A stretch of DNA of 64,000 nt from Xestospongia bergquistia (lineage: Eukaryota; Porifera; Demospongiae; Haplosclerida; Petrosiidae): the NCBI GenBank assembly GCA_963965975.1, contig OZ014411.1, positions 10,169,501 to 10,233,500 of the forward strand. Direction: 5' to 3'. Position numbers and translations under genes: made by a program. How positions within the stretch are numbered: position 1 is the first letter of the stretch; each line of letters begins with the position of its first letter. Positions 36,329-49,430 of the stretch are shown here, one piece after another. The notes beneath the pieces were generated by a model that was not told the origin of the DNA, made no database searches, and worked only from the letters and a program-made list of their open reading frames with translations.

Positions 36329-36970
36329 CTAAAGTTTTGAGGACAGTGATGATATTCCAATGATATTAAAATGTAGCTCATCCCATGGCATTGGGTCACT
36401 CTTGTGGTTAGCTTCTGCATTATTTTTCTCAGCTTCTGTAACAAGGCGAACTCCATTGACATCTCCTACACTTAAGTAGTAATTCTCTCCATTATGTACA
36501 GTCTTAAGTCTAACATTAATTTGAGTACCAATAGGTTCCATAGTAAACTCAGCTCCTGTACCTTGTGATCCCTACATACAAGATTAAAGTTTAAGTTCTA
36601 ACATAAAATGTTAATATACTCACTAAAGTCAGAGAGGCTGGATGTATAACAATTAATTCCATTTGTCCCATTTGACTCTGACTGATAATTTGACTTGTAG
36701 TATTTGGTTTATCCCAAATTTTAAGATTAACTAAACAAAATATGTTAGATTAATATAGTTCAAATTAAATTGTACTTTGTAAGACATAATATTATTAAAA
36801 AGAGATAATTCTTTTAAAAACTTACAGACATTATTTAAACTTGTGATACCTACAAGACCAATTCCTGGGATATGTGCCAAATAATATCCAGTTCCATGAC
36901 AGAATAGAACATTAGTGATATTAGTAGATGGATTGTTAACATAGTCTGTTATACTCATAAGATTTGCCAT
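36329..36970 (-). CDS. Small secreted-family gene, copy C
   Basis: Exons are 36970-36826, 36730-36624 and 36571-36329 (minus strand), with introns of 95 and 52 bp. The structure and exon-3 protein are identical to copy B. Exon 2 has Ala for Ser in the IHPxSLTL motif. As in B, the hydrophobic run lies just 5' of the first ATG. It arose with unit 2. Confidence 0.65.
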
Positions 36971-37009
36971 GACGATTGCTAATAGAGTAAAGATGATAAT
37001 ATAATAAGT

Positions 37010-40000
37010 ACAATTTTATTGAAACTCTCGTTTTCTCTTTTAGTTATTTTGCAATAGCTATAATTTGATGATAACTGTTAGTTGTACTCAGACACTTTAT
37101 ATATCGAACTTGACAGGAACTAAAAAATAGTAATGACAAATTATGATGCAATAACCTCGTTAGGACATTGCTTCCTTACACATAAAAGGTCAAAGGTCAT
37201 TGTTTGTCCTGTAAGTATGCAACATGTGACATCAGAAGACAAAGGGAATTTCCCTCTAATATATATATATATATATATATATATTAGGGCTTCTTTCACT
37301 TTACAATGGAATGTTAAGCTGTGTTTCACAGTTGACATCATTTATTTAGAAGATTTTTCCCCGTTAGGACGTTTGTATTTATGAGTTAAATGAAAGTTTG
37401 TGACCTATTTGTCTTTTTTGTGTCCAAGTTAATATTGCTAGATATATTTAGTCAGCCAGAAATCATTATAATGTGACTTAACTATGGCTACCTGAATTAA
37501 TGAGATGATCTAGATATCACATGGTCATACCTTTACCAACAAATGATAAATCATCATATGATAAATTGTACCTATGTACCTTTGAATGATTGTGTGCATA
37601 TATGTCATTGACTATGTATTATGATGAAATAAATGGTGACAAAGGTCAATTTAATATTATTTTGTTATCTGTAATGAATGATTAACAAAAGTGAATAACA
37701 ATACAATTCACCATTTATTAAAATAATGAAATAAAATAATAGTATTTAATATTAAATTGGTATATGATATATACTCAGACAAAATAATATGATGGTGGTC
37801 CATACAGCTTGACTATTTGTATGAATACACTGAGGGAGAGTGAGCTGGAATAATATCTATTGTTAAAGGCAGACATTACTTCAAATTTTCATAAACAATG
37901 TCTCATCAACTTCAATATAAGATTTACTTTAAGTGAGCTTGAGTGAATTATCTATTAGTGATATATGACAAGTTAAGTAATGTTAGAAAGAGCCAATTCC
38001 ACTTACTAGACTCAAGTAAACTCATATTACTAACACAATGTATAGGTGGGAGTATCTATATCCAGACTGTAGCATACAGTAACATTGGATTAGAAGTGTA
38101 TTATTAAAATTAACTCTAGAACTATTACATTGTGCATAGCTACAAAATACTGAGTATTATGGGTTCTGTATCCACAAATATTTACAATGAATCAGTAACC
38201 AAATTCATAGCTATATTTTCAGTTGACATAGTAAGAAGCCATATGCATAGTGAATTAAAGTTGTGATGACATAACTGGTAGTACTAGTACAAAGTTTATA
38301 ACCCATTGGTACACTATACTCTATGTAAGATGAACTTTCATGTATACATTCCCTAACAAGACTTATTTACATACCAGCACATCTGGAGGTTGAGATCTCT
38401 GGTATTCCCTGATTTACACCACATTTCCTGTTCTTAATATCAACTACAAATAATGTCATTGATCATAACATTTTCATTAACATTCCAGTAACTCGTTCCC
38501 AATTTTTTACATGTAATAGGAAAATGTACCAAAAATACTAAGATATGCAACATTAAAAGCATATCTAATTTGTTAAATACAAATATAGCCTTTGATTATT
38601 ATGGTACTTATAGTTGTAGGGATATAATTATACACAATGTGTTATATGAAATGACTTGTCTTGACTATGATGTGTGATATAATTATTGGTAGGTAATCTT
38701 GTGGGTTGACTCATATGCCGATATATCTTTTGTTCTATAATTGATAATGTTGGTACCTTCTTTCTTCATTTTCTAGTCATGACTGTCAGTATAATTAATA
38801 ACAACATCTGCTAGGCAGATTATCCCATTTTTTGGCTTCAATTCCTCTGCATTAACTTTAAGGTGGGTGTTTATGATATTCCACAATAAGTCTAGTTAAT
38901 TATTATTTAGTGGGCATCTTATGTGTTCTGAAAATATTGTGGAAATGAAAATTATCCAAAATATACAACTTATATAGTTCAAATTGAGTGAATGATTTTG
39001 CCATTGTTTCTTTTAGATGATCATATTGATTACCATTTAAGGTGAAGTTTCTGTTTTGTATGTAGTATGGTATGGTTGACAATAAACTGGTTAGTCAGTT
39101 GTACACTCTGTTAGGTATTAACATTGCTGTATACACTAGTATATTATATTATGTTCAAAAGATGATTACATATTTGACCTGTATTATTATTATTAGTGTA
39201 GTCTTATAACATACAGAAATGTCCATATTTTATATGTACATATATTACATGTACCTTAATATATGACATATGTTGTTATATTATATGTACTTTGTCACTT
39301 TGTTAAAGACACCCATTAAACCACTAAACATGCAAACAGATATGTAATAAGTATTTTAAATAAGAGAGTACATTTCCTGTTGTGATAATGTACCTAATAC
39401 ATTGTTTATATGGTATAGTGGATAAAATTGTCTTTATGATATATCATACCATTAAAAACTAGCTATACCTTCTTAATGAAAAGTTAAGCACTGTACATTG
39501 TATTATTTATATATTAAGGTAGGGAAAAATGTTTCAACAACTTGTTGTCAACCTCAAATGTAAAAATAGACTACATTCACTTACAAGAAAAAAATAAAGT
39601 ATTTTTATTTGTAGTAGTGTACATGAATTATTTACTTTGTTGGACTGAAAATATCCGTGTATTATTTCTAATAAGGATATATATTATATATAAGTAGGGA
39701 AAAAACTATAATAAACAAATTATTTATTTTTAAACTGTTGAATGTTGAGATGATTATATCAACGTTCTCTCTATAAAATTAATATATCAGATAGTTCTCA
39801 TTGCGAAATATAAATAACCATATTATATGTACATGTGTATATTAGGAGATTAATGTTATAATAATAAGTTTATGTTAACTTTATTATGTGCTACAACTAG
39901 TACTCACACTAACTCTTTTTAATATAACTCATTAATGTAACTTATCACTTGATACTTTTGTGCTGTAATTATGAAAGTGACTTCAAATGTACTTTTAATT

Positions 40001-40927
40001 GTGTGTATTAATTTTAGCTATTTGTATAGAATAGAAATATAATTACTAAAATTATACTCAGTCCTTATCTATATCATAAATTAAATTAGTTATATCATGA
40101 CTTAAACAATTGACAAAATGGTTGTACTTACTGATGAAGTCCTGTCAATATATCATGACTTCTATATTGATATATATATTATTATTGCAAGTTAGTATTT
40201 AGTTTGCAGAGGAGAGTCTATATTTTAATTAATATTATAATTTTATATTTAACTTTCTATTATCACAACAAAAAGTACACTATCTTTTCTTTTAACATTT
40301 GAAATAAACCATTTAATTTGACATTAATTAGTCAGATACTGGTTGGGTTAAGATGAGCTTAAACTCGCATCAAACGCATCAAAGAGGAAACAGTCAAAAA
40401 ATGCACATCCAATTTCTTCCTAAAGAATTTTCTCACTAAGTCTTGTTATGTAGTGAAGACATAATCACACACTAAAATACTCTATACATAAAACATGTAC
40501 TATCATGTAATAGAATAAACAGTGCAGACTAATTTACTATTAGTTTTATTAAATTATTTATCAAGTACAAATGTGGCAGTATAATGTAACTATATGAACT
40601 TTGTACTTTTAAATTCCTTATTGAAACAAACATAGTCAAAGATTAAGGTACTGTAAAGGATGTTAATACCTTGTATGACAACATAGACATACTTTTAAAT
40701 GCATTATCAGTATAAAAATAATTTGTCCAATATAACTACAAGTTGAAAGAATGTCATTGTTAAATTGCTATTATCACTGATGGAAGGCACTGACTATGTG
40801 TATACATATATAACTAGCATGTATTCTTTACTCCTTCTTTTATCATGTTAGCTTGTTACTAGAGATATAAGAGATTAATATTTCAAATGATAAGACAATA
40901 ATGGGAAATGTTGTACTATGACATAAC
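37010..40927. other. No intact gene; duplicated flank, then repeats
   Basis: 37010-39431 is the rest of unit 2, including a (TA)n run at 37258-37285 and a decayed secreted ORF on the minus strand (about 38210-38560). 39540-40260 is AT-rich with nothing recognised. 40290-40740 is repeat R2 (ATCATGTAATAGAATAAACA), and 40740 onward is repeat R1. Confidence 0.45.
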
Positions 40928-41394
40928 CATAGGGGTAGGAACGATTGAAAAGCTGGGGGGCTTTAAATCATAAAAATGTAATTTAATCAGAAAAAATTAA
41001 TTTCATGCAGTTATAAATGTGTTTATTAGGTAATAATCAGAAGTACATGTACATGCTGATAATAACTAATCGAAAAAATGCTAAGTATTAAAGTCTATGA
41101 TCATTAAAAGTAAAAAATTCTTCTGCTATTTTTTTAAAGTTTATCTTATCTGTGCAATTTTTGTTAGTTCAAATGATTTTGTGACATATTCATATTGTAT
41201 CGTCATCATCCTTATAATGACATTGGTCATTAGTACTCAACCTATGAGTATATATAAGAATATCAATTAAAATGCTATAATAAGTTGTGCATCAGCATCA
41301 TGACTCTATTTGTATCTATCCTTTATTTGCAAACCTTCAAAGTTGGGGGGACTTTAGCCCCTCCTGCCCCCCCCCCCCCATTCCTACCCCTATG
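40928..41394. mobile_element. hAT-like non-autonomous element, 467 bp, 8-bp TSD GACATAAC
   Basis: The TIRs are CATAGGGGTAGGAA and TTCCTACCCCTATG. GACATAAC occurs at 40920-40927 and again at 41395-41402, while the paralogous site at 28174-28181 has it once. An 8-bp duplication with a CA..TG-ended TIR fits the hAT superfamily. No transposase is encoded. The right end carries a 13-C homopolymer (41367-41379) and a G-rich/C-rich pairing with the left end (CTGGGGGGCTTTAA). Confidence 0.85.
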
Positions 41395-42047
41395 GACATA
41401 ACCCTACACCAAATATTATACCAATTGAATTGCATTAAATACAAAAATATATATTTTGTAGAAATTATGAAGTAATGTCTGATTGTATTTTTTTACAGTA
41501 GATATTGTTCCTGATCACTCTCCCTTTATATAGTCATCACAGATTGACATGTACTTTAGTCCTTGTTATAATCACTGAAGTACTAATAAGTCATATTTAT
41601 ATTATCATTACTATTTCAAAAGTGCCAGTGTTAGTATCCCATCCATTTTTTACAATGCCAAAAACTATGCTGTTCAGAGATCATCTTATAAATTTAGGTT
41701 CCTATAGTTTCCATAGTGTATTTGTCATTTAAAGATTTAACTTTCATCTATCTAGTTATGTATACTTGGACACAAAAAAGGACAAGTTGATCACAAACTT
41801 TTATTTGACTTATCAGTGTAAAAATCCATTTATGAAATTCAATTAAAATAGTCTTCTATGAACTATCAACATTCCATTGTAACAAGAGAAGGAAGTCCCT
41901 TTACCTTTACACAAAGCATGTCTTACTTTCAGGAAAGATAGTGACCAGTAGAAAGTATTCCTTTGTAAAAGATAAATTATAATAACAACTTCCTTTTTTT
42001 AAGAGGATATACATCATAACTTGTCATTACTAATTTGCCTCGAGCTT

Positions 42048-42364
42048 CTGACTTTAGTGAGTATATTATCATTTTATGTTAGAACTTCAACTTTAATCTT
42101 GTATGTAGGGATCACAAGGTACAGGAGCTGAGTTTACTATGGAACCTATTGGTACTCAAATTAATGTTAGACTTAAGACTGTACATAATGGAGAGAATTA
42201 CTACTTAAGTGTAGAAGATGTCAATGGAGTTTGCCTTGTACAGAAGCTGAGAAAAATAATGCAGAAGCCAATCAAAATACTAACACAATAACATAGAAAG
42301 AGCTACATTTTAATATAATTGGACTATCTTCACTGTCTTCAAAGCTGTAGAATCAACATTTTAA
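42048..42364 (+). pseudogene. Small secreted-family exon 3, decayed copy F
   Basis: This starts inside the end of exon 2 (CTGACTTTAGTGAG at about 42050) right after an R1 junction, then intron 2 and exon 3 from 42110. One T is missing in the LVTEAE codons (CTTGTACAG for CTTGTTACAG), which shifts the frame. Several later substitutions follow. No exon 1. Confidence 0.7.
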
Positions 42365-44340
42365 TTAATATTATAACATATATACTGTAGAGTCATCATC
42401 TATATTATCATAACCAAAATTGACTTTCTATTATTACAACCAAAAGTCCACTTTATTAGATTATCACTTTATTTTATTATTATATGGAATATCTATATCA
42501 TCCTATCAGATGTAATGTACATGCTACTTTGTAATTTTATTAATAAAATTTCATTGAATAACACTTGTTTTAATAAAGGATTAAAACCAAAACTAATTAA
42601 TTTACATTGTTAGTATGATTATTTCATAGTACAATTTTTAGTGACATTAACTGTCTAACCAAATAGAAGATAACAGTAAAAATGACATGCCTTAATAAAA
42701 TGTTAAGTTTGACATTTATCAAAAGTTACTGAATAATCTTAAAACTTGAATGCATGAGGAAATCAGTCAAGACAAGTGTACATACAATTTCTTTGTTGTA
42801 AAATTTTGTCATTTAAAACATGTTATGTGGTGGATAATACATAATCACACACTAAAATAGTCTGTACTCAAAACATGTACTATCATGTAATAGAATAAAC
42901 AGTATAGGCTAGTTTGCTATTAGTTTAATTGAATTATTTATTAAGTACAAATGTGGCAGTATAATGTAACTATAAGAACTTTGTCCTTTTAAATTCCTTA
43001 TTGAAACTTACATAATCAAGTACTGCAAAGGACGTTAATACCTTGTATGACAACATAGACATACTTTTAAATGCATTATTAATGTGAAATTAATTTATGA
43101 AACTTGACTTCAAGTTGGATGAATGTTGTTGTTAAACTGGTCAAATATTGCTATTATCACTGATGTTTAAGAAATAAGACAAGCAGTAATGACAATGACT
43201 ATTTCTATGAATATACAAGTTGAATGTATTCTTTACTCTTTCTTTGACCATCTTTGCTTGATATCTATTGGAGGCATAAAGACTTTATGTTTAAGGCATG
43301 TCACTAATAATGATTTACTGTCATCTTCTATTTGGTTAGAGAGTTAATATCACTAATGTTATGCTATGAACAAGTAATACTAGGGATATTTTACATATTG
43401 ATGAATTAACTACTATTGTTTTTAATTCTTTATTACAACAAGTGTAATTCAATGAAATTTTATTAGTAAATTTACAAAAATATCATGTACATTACATTTG
43501 ATAAGATAGTAAAGATATGACATAGCTTTTATAAAATTATTGGTTTGAAGAGAAGTGATCCAAAAGAAACTAATAAAAGTTATAATGTAGAGAGTACAAT
43601 GATAATAAACTGAGTATTTTAGATTAAGATTATAGGCTAATATTTAGACTAATAAAGATGACTAAAATATGGAAGCACAAAGTTAATATTTACATCATGC
43701 TGCCACATTTGTATTTAATAAATAATTAAATTAAACTAATGCCAAACTGCCTGCACTGTTTACTATGTTTTATGGATAGTGTATTTTAGTGTATGATTTT
43801 GTGTCCATTACATAACATGATTTACATGAAGAAGTCTGTAGCAAAAAATTTGAATGTGTCGACTGATTTACTCTTTGTTAGTTTTAAGCCTGTCCAGTAC
43901 TTGAAAATAAATGTCACAATAAATGGTTTATTAAGGTATGCCACTAATAATGATTTACTGTCTGTCATCTTCTATTTGATTAGAGAATTAATATCATTAA
44001 TATTATGCTATGAACAATCAATACTAGGGACATTTTATATATAGGTCAATTAACTACTATTGTTTTAAATTTTATATTACAGCAATTGTTATTAAATGAA
44101 ATTTTAGTAATAAAATTACAAAATTGACTACTATGATTTTAATCCTTTATTAGAACAAATTCTATTTAATGAAATTTTTATTAATAAAATTACAAAGTAA
44201 CATGTACATTATATCTGATAAGATGATATAGATATTCCATATAATAATAAAAAAAGTGATAATCTAGTAAAGTGGACTTTTGGTTGTAATAATAGAAAGT
44301 CAAATATAGATATATTATAATATTAATTAAAATGATGACT
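42365..44340. other. No gene; repeated flanks
   Basis: 42365-42730 resembles the 3' flank of copy E (29680-30010). 42780-43270 and 43540-44060 are R2-type repeats. 43290-43520 and 43930-44330 match the 3' flank of copies B and C (30830-31190). Open frames such as 43793-44044 are not conserved as protein. Confidence 0.45.
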
Positions 44341-44978
44341 CTAAAGTTTTGAAGACAATGAAGATATTCCAATGATATTAAAATGTAGCTCATCCCATGG
44401 CATTGGGTCACTCTTGTGGTTAGCTTCTGCATTATTTTTCTCAGCTTCTGTAACAAGGCGAACTCCATTGACATCTCCTACACTTAAGTAGTAATTCTCT
44501 CCATTATGTACAGTCTTAAGTCTAACATTAATTTGAGTACCAATAGGTTCCATAATAAACTCAGCTCCTGTACCTTGTGATCCCTACATACAAGATTAAA
44601 GTTTAAGTTCTAACATAAAATGATAATACTCACTAAAGTCAGAGAGGCTGGATGTATAACAATTAATTCCATTTGTCCCATTTGACTCTGACTGATAATT
44701 TGACTTGTAGTATTTGGTTTATCCCAAATTTTAAGATTAACTAAACAAAATATGTTAGATTAATATAGTTCAAATTAAATTGTACTTTGTAAGACACAAT
44801 ATTATTAAAAAGAGATAATTCTTTTAAACTTACAGACATTATTTAAACTTGTGATGCCTACAAGACCAATTCCTGGGATATGTGCTAAATAATATCCAGT
44901 TCCATGACAGAATAGAACATTAGTGACATTAGTAGATGGATTGTTAACATAGTCTGTTATACTCATAAGATTTGCCAT
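44341..44978 (-). CDS. Small secreted-family gene, copy D
   Basis: Exons are 44978-44834, 44740-44634 and 44583-44341 (minus strand), with introns of 93 and 50 bp. The exon-3 protein equals B and C; exon 2 shares C's Ala variant. It sits in a third, partial copy of the duplicated block (about 44090-46920). It lacks the satellite and the (TA)n expansion of units 1 and 2. Confidence 0.65.
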
Positions 44979-45019
44979 GATGATTGCTAATAAAGTAAAG
45001 ACGATAATATAATAAGTAC

Positions 45020-46920
45020 AATTTTTATTGAAACTCTTGTTTTCTCTTTAGTTATTTTGCAATATCTATAATTTGATGATAACTGTTAGTTGTACTCAGA
45101 CACTTTATATATCGAACTTGACAGGAACTAGTAATGACAAATTATGATGCAATAACCTCGTTAGGACATTGCTTCCTTACACATAAAAGGTCATTGTTTG
45201 TCCTGTAAGTATGCAACATGTAACATCAGAAGACAAAGGGAATTTCCCTCTAATATTAGGGCTTCTCTCTCTTTACAATGGAATGTTAAGCTGTGTTTCA
45301 CAGTTGACATCATTTATTTAGAATTCTAATTTTTCCATATATGGATGTTTACATTTATGAGTTAAATAAATGTTTGTGACCTATTTGTCTTTTATGTGTC
45401 CAAGTTAATACTGTTAGATAGGTTTAGTCAGCCAGAAATCATTAAATATGTGACTTAACTATGGCTACCTGAATTAATGAGATGATTTAGATATCACATG
45501 GTCATACTTTTACCAACAAATGATAAATCATCATGTGATAAATTGTACCTATGTACCTTTGAATGATTGTGTGCATATATGTCATTGACTATGTATTATG
45601 ATGAAATAAATAGTGACAAAGGTCATTTTAATATTCTTTTGCTATCTGTAATGATTAACAAAAGTGAATAGCAATACAATTAACCATTTATTAAAATAAT
45701 TAAATAAAATAATAGTATTTAATATTAACCACCACCATATATTTTATATACTCAGACAAAATATATGGTGGTGGTCCATACAGCTTGACTATTTGTATGA
45801 ATACACTGAGGGAGAGTAAGCTGGAATAATATCTATTGTTATAGGCAGACTTCAAATTTTCATAAACAATGTCTCATCAATTTCAATATAAGATTCACTT
45901 TAAGTGAGCTTGAGTGAATTATCTATTAGTAATATATGACAAATTAAGTAATGCTAGAGGAGGCAATTCCACTTACTAGAGTCACGTCAATTCATGTTAC
46001 TAACACAATGTATAGGTGGGAGTATCCATATTTAGACTGTCATCATACAGTAACATAACTGTATTATTCTATAAAGTACTACATTGTGTATAGCTACAAA
46101 TACTGAGCATTATGGGTTCTGTATCCACAAATATTTACAATGAATCAGTAACCAAATTCATGGCTATATTAAATTCAGTTGCAGTTGACATAATAAGAAG
46201 CCATATTGTGCTATTATCAATTAAAGTTGTGATGACAATTACTGGGAGTAATAGTACAAAGTTTATAACCCATATGTCCTTGGTACACTATACTCTATGT
46301 AAGATGAACTTTCATGTATACATTCCCTAACAAAATATTGAGACTTATTTATGCGATATATACCCGCACATCTGGAGGATGAGATCATTGGTATTCCCTG
46401 GTTTACACCTCATTTCCCGTTGCTAATATCAACTACAAATAATGTCATTGATTATAACATTTATATTAACAGTCTACTCAATCATTCCCAATTTGTTACA
46501 TGTGATAGGAAAATGTCCTAATAATACTAAGATATGTAACATTGAAAGCATATCTAATTTGTTAAATACAAATATAGCCTTTTATTATTATGGTACTTAT
46601 AGATGTAGGGACATAATTATACACAATGTCTCATATGACATGACTTATCTTGACAATGTGGTATGATATAATTATTGGTAGGTAATCTTGTGGATTGACT
46701 CATATACCTATATATCTTTTGTTCTATAAATGATGTTGTAACAACTTCACTTGAAGTGGTTGATACCTTCTTTCACCATTTTCTTGTCATGACTGTCATT
46801 ATAATAAATAACAACACCTGCTAGGCAGATTATCCCATTTTTGTCTTCAATTCTTCTACATTAACTTTAATGTAAATGTTTATGATATTCCACAATAATT
46901 CTAGATAATTATTATTTTAG
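45020..46920. repeat. Third partial copy of the duplicated block
   Basis: Paralogous to 31870-33720. The secreted ORF (minus, about 46530-46160) has a stop shortly after the signal peptide. A perfect 18-bp inverted repeat lies at 45728-45775. The block ends at a palindrome (46922-46957), beyond which unrelated R2 sequence begins. Confidence 0.6.
45728..45775. repeat. Perfect 18-bp hairpin
   Basis: ACCACCACCATATATTTT and its exact reverse complement are separated by 12 nt. The unit-2 paralog (about 37745-37800) keeps only the right arm. Confidence 0.9.
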
Positions 46921-46921
46921 A

Positions 46922-46957
46922 TTTTGTACTATATACTATATATCATATAGTACAAAA
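46922..46957. repeat. Palindrome at a rearrangement breakpoint
   Basis: TTTTGTACTATAT and ATATAGTACAAAA, 13-bp perfect arms with a 10-nt loop, stand exactly where similarity to 33720 ends and similarity to 42900-43000 begins. Confidence 0.8.
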
Positions 46958-49430
46958 AAGCAGTGCAGGTTAGTTTGCCATAAATTTAATTGAATTATTT
47001 ATCAAGTAGAAATGTGGTAGTGTAATGCAACTATGAACTTTGTGCTTTCAAATTCCTGACTGAAACAGACATATATACTCAAACATCAAAGTACCACAAA
47101 GGATATTAATACCTTGTATGACAACGTAAACATACTTTAAATGCATTATCAATGTAAAATTATTTTGCATTGTAACTTTGTGAATTATAAAAAATGATAA
47201 ATGAAACATGATAAAAGAAAATGTACCCATATATCTCACAATGTATACATGTATGACTTTCTACACAAACAACCATCAATTTGTAATAATAAAAATAAGT
47301 ATAGAAATTATTAACACTATCTGACCCTGGCAAATTATATAGTGGTGGTCCATGTAATTGACTGGCATGGTTACCCAGGGAAAGGTTAGTATTGATATGT
47401 GGCATTCTATGGATTAGGATAACCTCTGGAAGACAAATTTTTTGGTATTGTCATAAATGGGTACAATACAGATACTAGTAGTTTTGAAGTAAGTAATGAT
47501 AATATAAATGTGAATTATTAATATTCCATGGATTATAACGAGGAGTAAAATACATGTCTAGCTCTGATGACTACATGGAGGGAGAATGATCTGGAACAAT
47601 ATCTATTGTAAAATGATACAATCAGACATTACTTCATCTTTCCATTTGCAACAAAATATAATTAATTTTTCACAAGCTAAGTTGGCATCACAATCAAAGT
47701 TCATATAGTTACATTAAACTACCACATTTGTACTTAATAGATAATTTAATTTATTTAGTTTAAGACTATTAACTTTTATACAGTTATTGCTGGAAAGGTG
47801 AGAAGTGATACTCAGAAACTAAGGGTTTTAAAAACATTACAATGATAACAAAACTAATCATTGTAGGATTAAGATTTTATACTCATGAAAATAACTGAAG
47901 TGCAAGTTTATAGTTACATTATACTGCAACATTTATACTTGATAAATATATTAATAAAATTAATGACAAACTAGTCTGCACTGTTTATTCTATTACATGA
48001 TAGTACATGTTTTATGTACAGAGTATTTAGTGTGTGATTGTGTGTATATTACATAATATGATTTACATCACAAAATTCTATAGTGAAGAAATTGTATGTA
48101 CATTTTGTTGACAGTTTTCCTCATTAATGTGAGTTTTAAGCTTGTCCACTAACTCATTAATAAATGTCACACTAAAATGATTTATTAACTTTATGAACTA
48201 CTAATCCTTTTTTGTGTCCAAGTTAACATAACTAGATAAGTGAAAGCTAACTAAGGGAGAAATCTTAAAATTAGCAAATACACTATGGAAACTATGGGAA
48301 CCTGAATTAATAGGATGATTTCTGAACTGCATAGTCATACTTTGGGAATATCAACAAATGATAGATGAAACATGATAGAATGAAATGTAGCCATGTACCT
48401 GACATTATATACATGTATATGTAATAGTGTATGTACAATATTGAAATAACTGGTGTGACATTAATAATATAATTTTGTTAATTAGAATAAATTCATACTT
48501 CTCAACTCAAATGGCCATCAATTAATAATAATAAACAATAATTACAAAATATAAACACTATCTGACCCTGACAAATTATATAGTGGTAGTTCATGTAATT
48601 GGTTGACATGGTTACCCAGGGAAGGTTGGTATTGATATATGGCATTCTATGGATTAGGATAACCTCCAGAAGACTAATTATTTGGCATTGTCATAAATGG
48701 ATATGATACAGATAATGGCATTTTTGAAGTAAGTAACGACAATATAAATGTGAAATATTAGTGTTCCACTGATTATAACAAGGACTATAATAAAAATCTG
48801 TATGTGATGACTACATGGAGGGAGAGTGATCTAGAACAATATCTATAGTAAAAAAATGTATAATCAAATATTACTTCATAATTTTATTTATAACAAAATA
48901 TACTTGTTTATATTTAATGCATTTTCAATTGGCTTAATATTTCATGTGAGGTTATATCATAATAAAACATCCCCAATTATTCTTTTATCTTTTGAAGTAT
49001 TAATCTCTTACGTCCCCAATATCAAACTGACATGACAAAAGAAAGATTAAATAATACATGTAACATGTAACTTGCCTGTGGCAATAGTAATTTAACAATG
49101 ACATTCTCCCAACTTGTAGGTATGTTGGACAAATTAATTTTAGACTAATAATGGATTTAAAAGTATGTTTATGTTGTCATACAAGGTATTAATATCTTCT
49201 GTGGTACTTTGATGTTTGAGTATGTATGTTTCAATAAGGAATTTAAAAGGACAAAGTTCAGAGTTACATTATACTGCCACATTTGCAATTGATGCATAAT
49301 TTATTAAACTAATGGTAAATGAGTCAAATTAGTCTGCACTTTTTATTCTATTACATGATAGTGCATGTTTTATGTACAGAGTATTTTGTAGAAATGTCTA
49401 TAGCAAAGAAATTGCATGTGCATTTTGTAG
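46958..49430. repeat. R2 and inverted R1 repeats
   Basis: 46965-47130 and 47680-48160 are R2. 47200-47660 and 48220-48900 are two diverged copies of the middle of R1 in inverted orientation (ACCAACCTTTGTAACCATG-type sequence reversed). 48950-49200 is the inverted start of R1. No gene. Confidence 0.5.

Larger units (their letters stand above)
34792..39431. repeat. Segmental duplication, unit 2 (4.64 kb)
   Basis: Head-to-tail copy of 29608-34791. The left edge joins a sequence matching 39411-39431 (GGATAAAATTGTC) to a sequence matching 29608 onward. It contains satellite 35283-35790, gene copy C, a decayed secreted ORF and one 0.57-kb subrepeat. Confidence 0.8.

Noticed and set aside
37141-37384. 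ORFs crossing the (TA)n tract (also 32052-32240)
   Set aside because: The YIYIYI runs are only translated microsatellite; absent in copy D's block.
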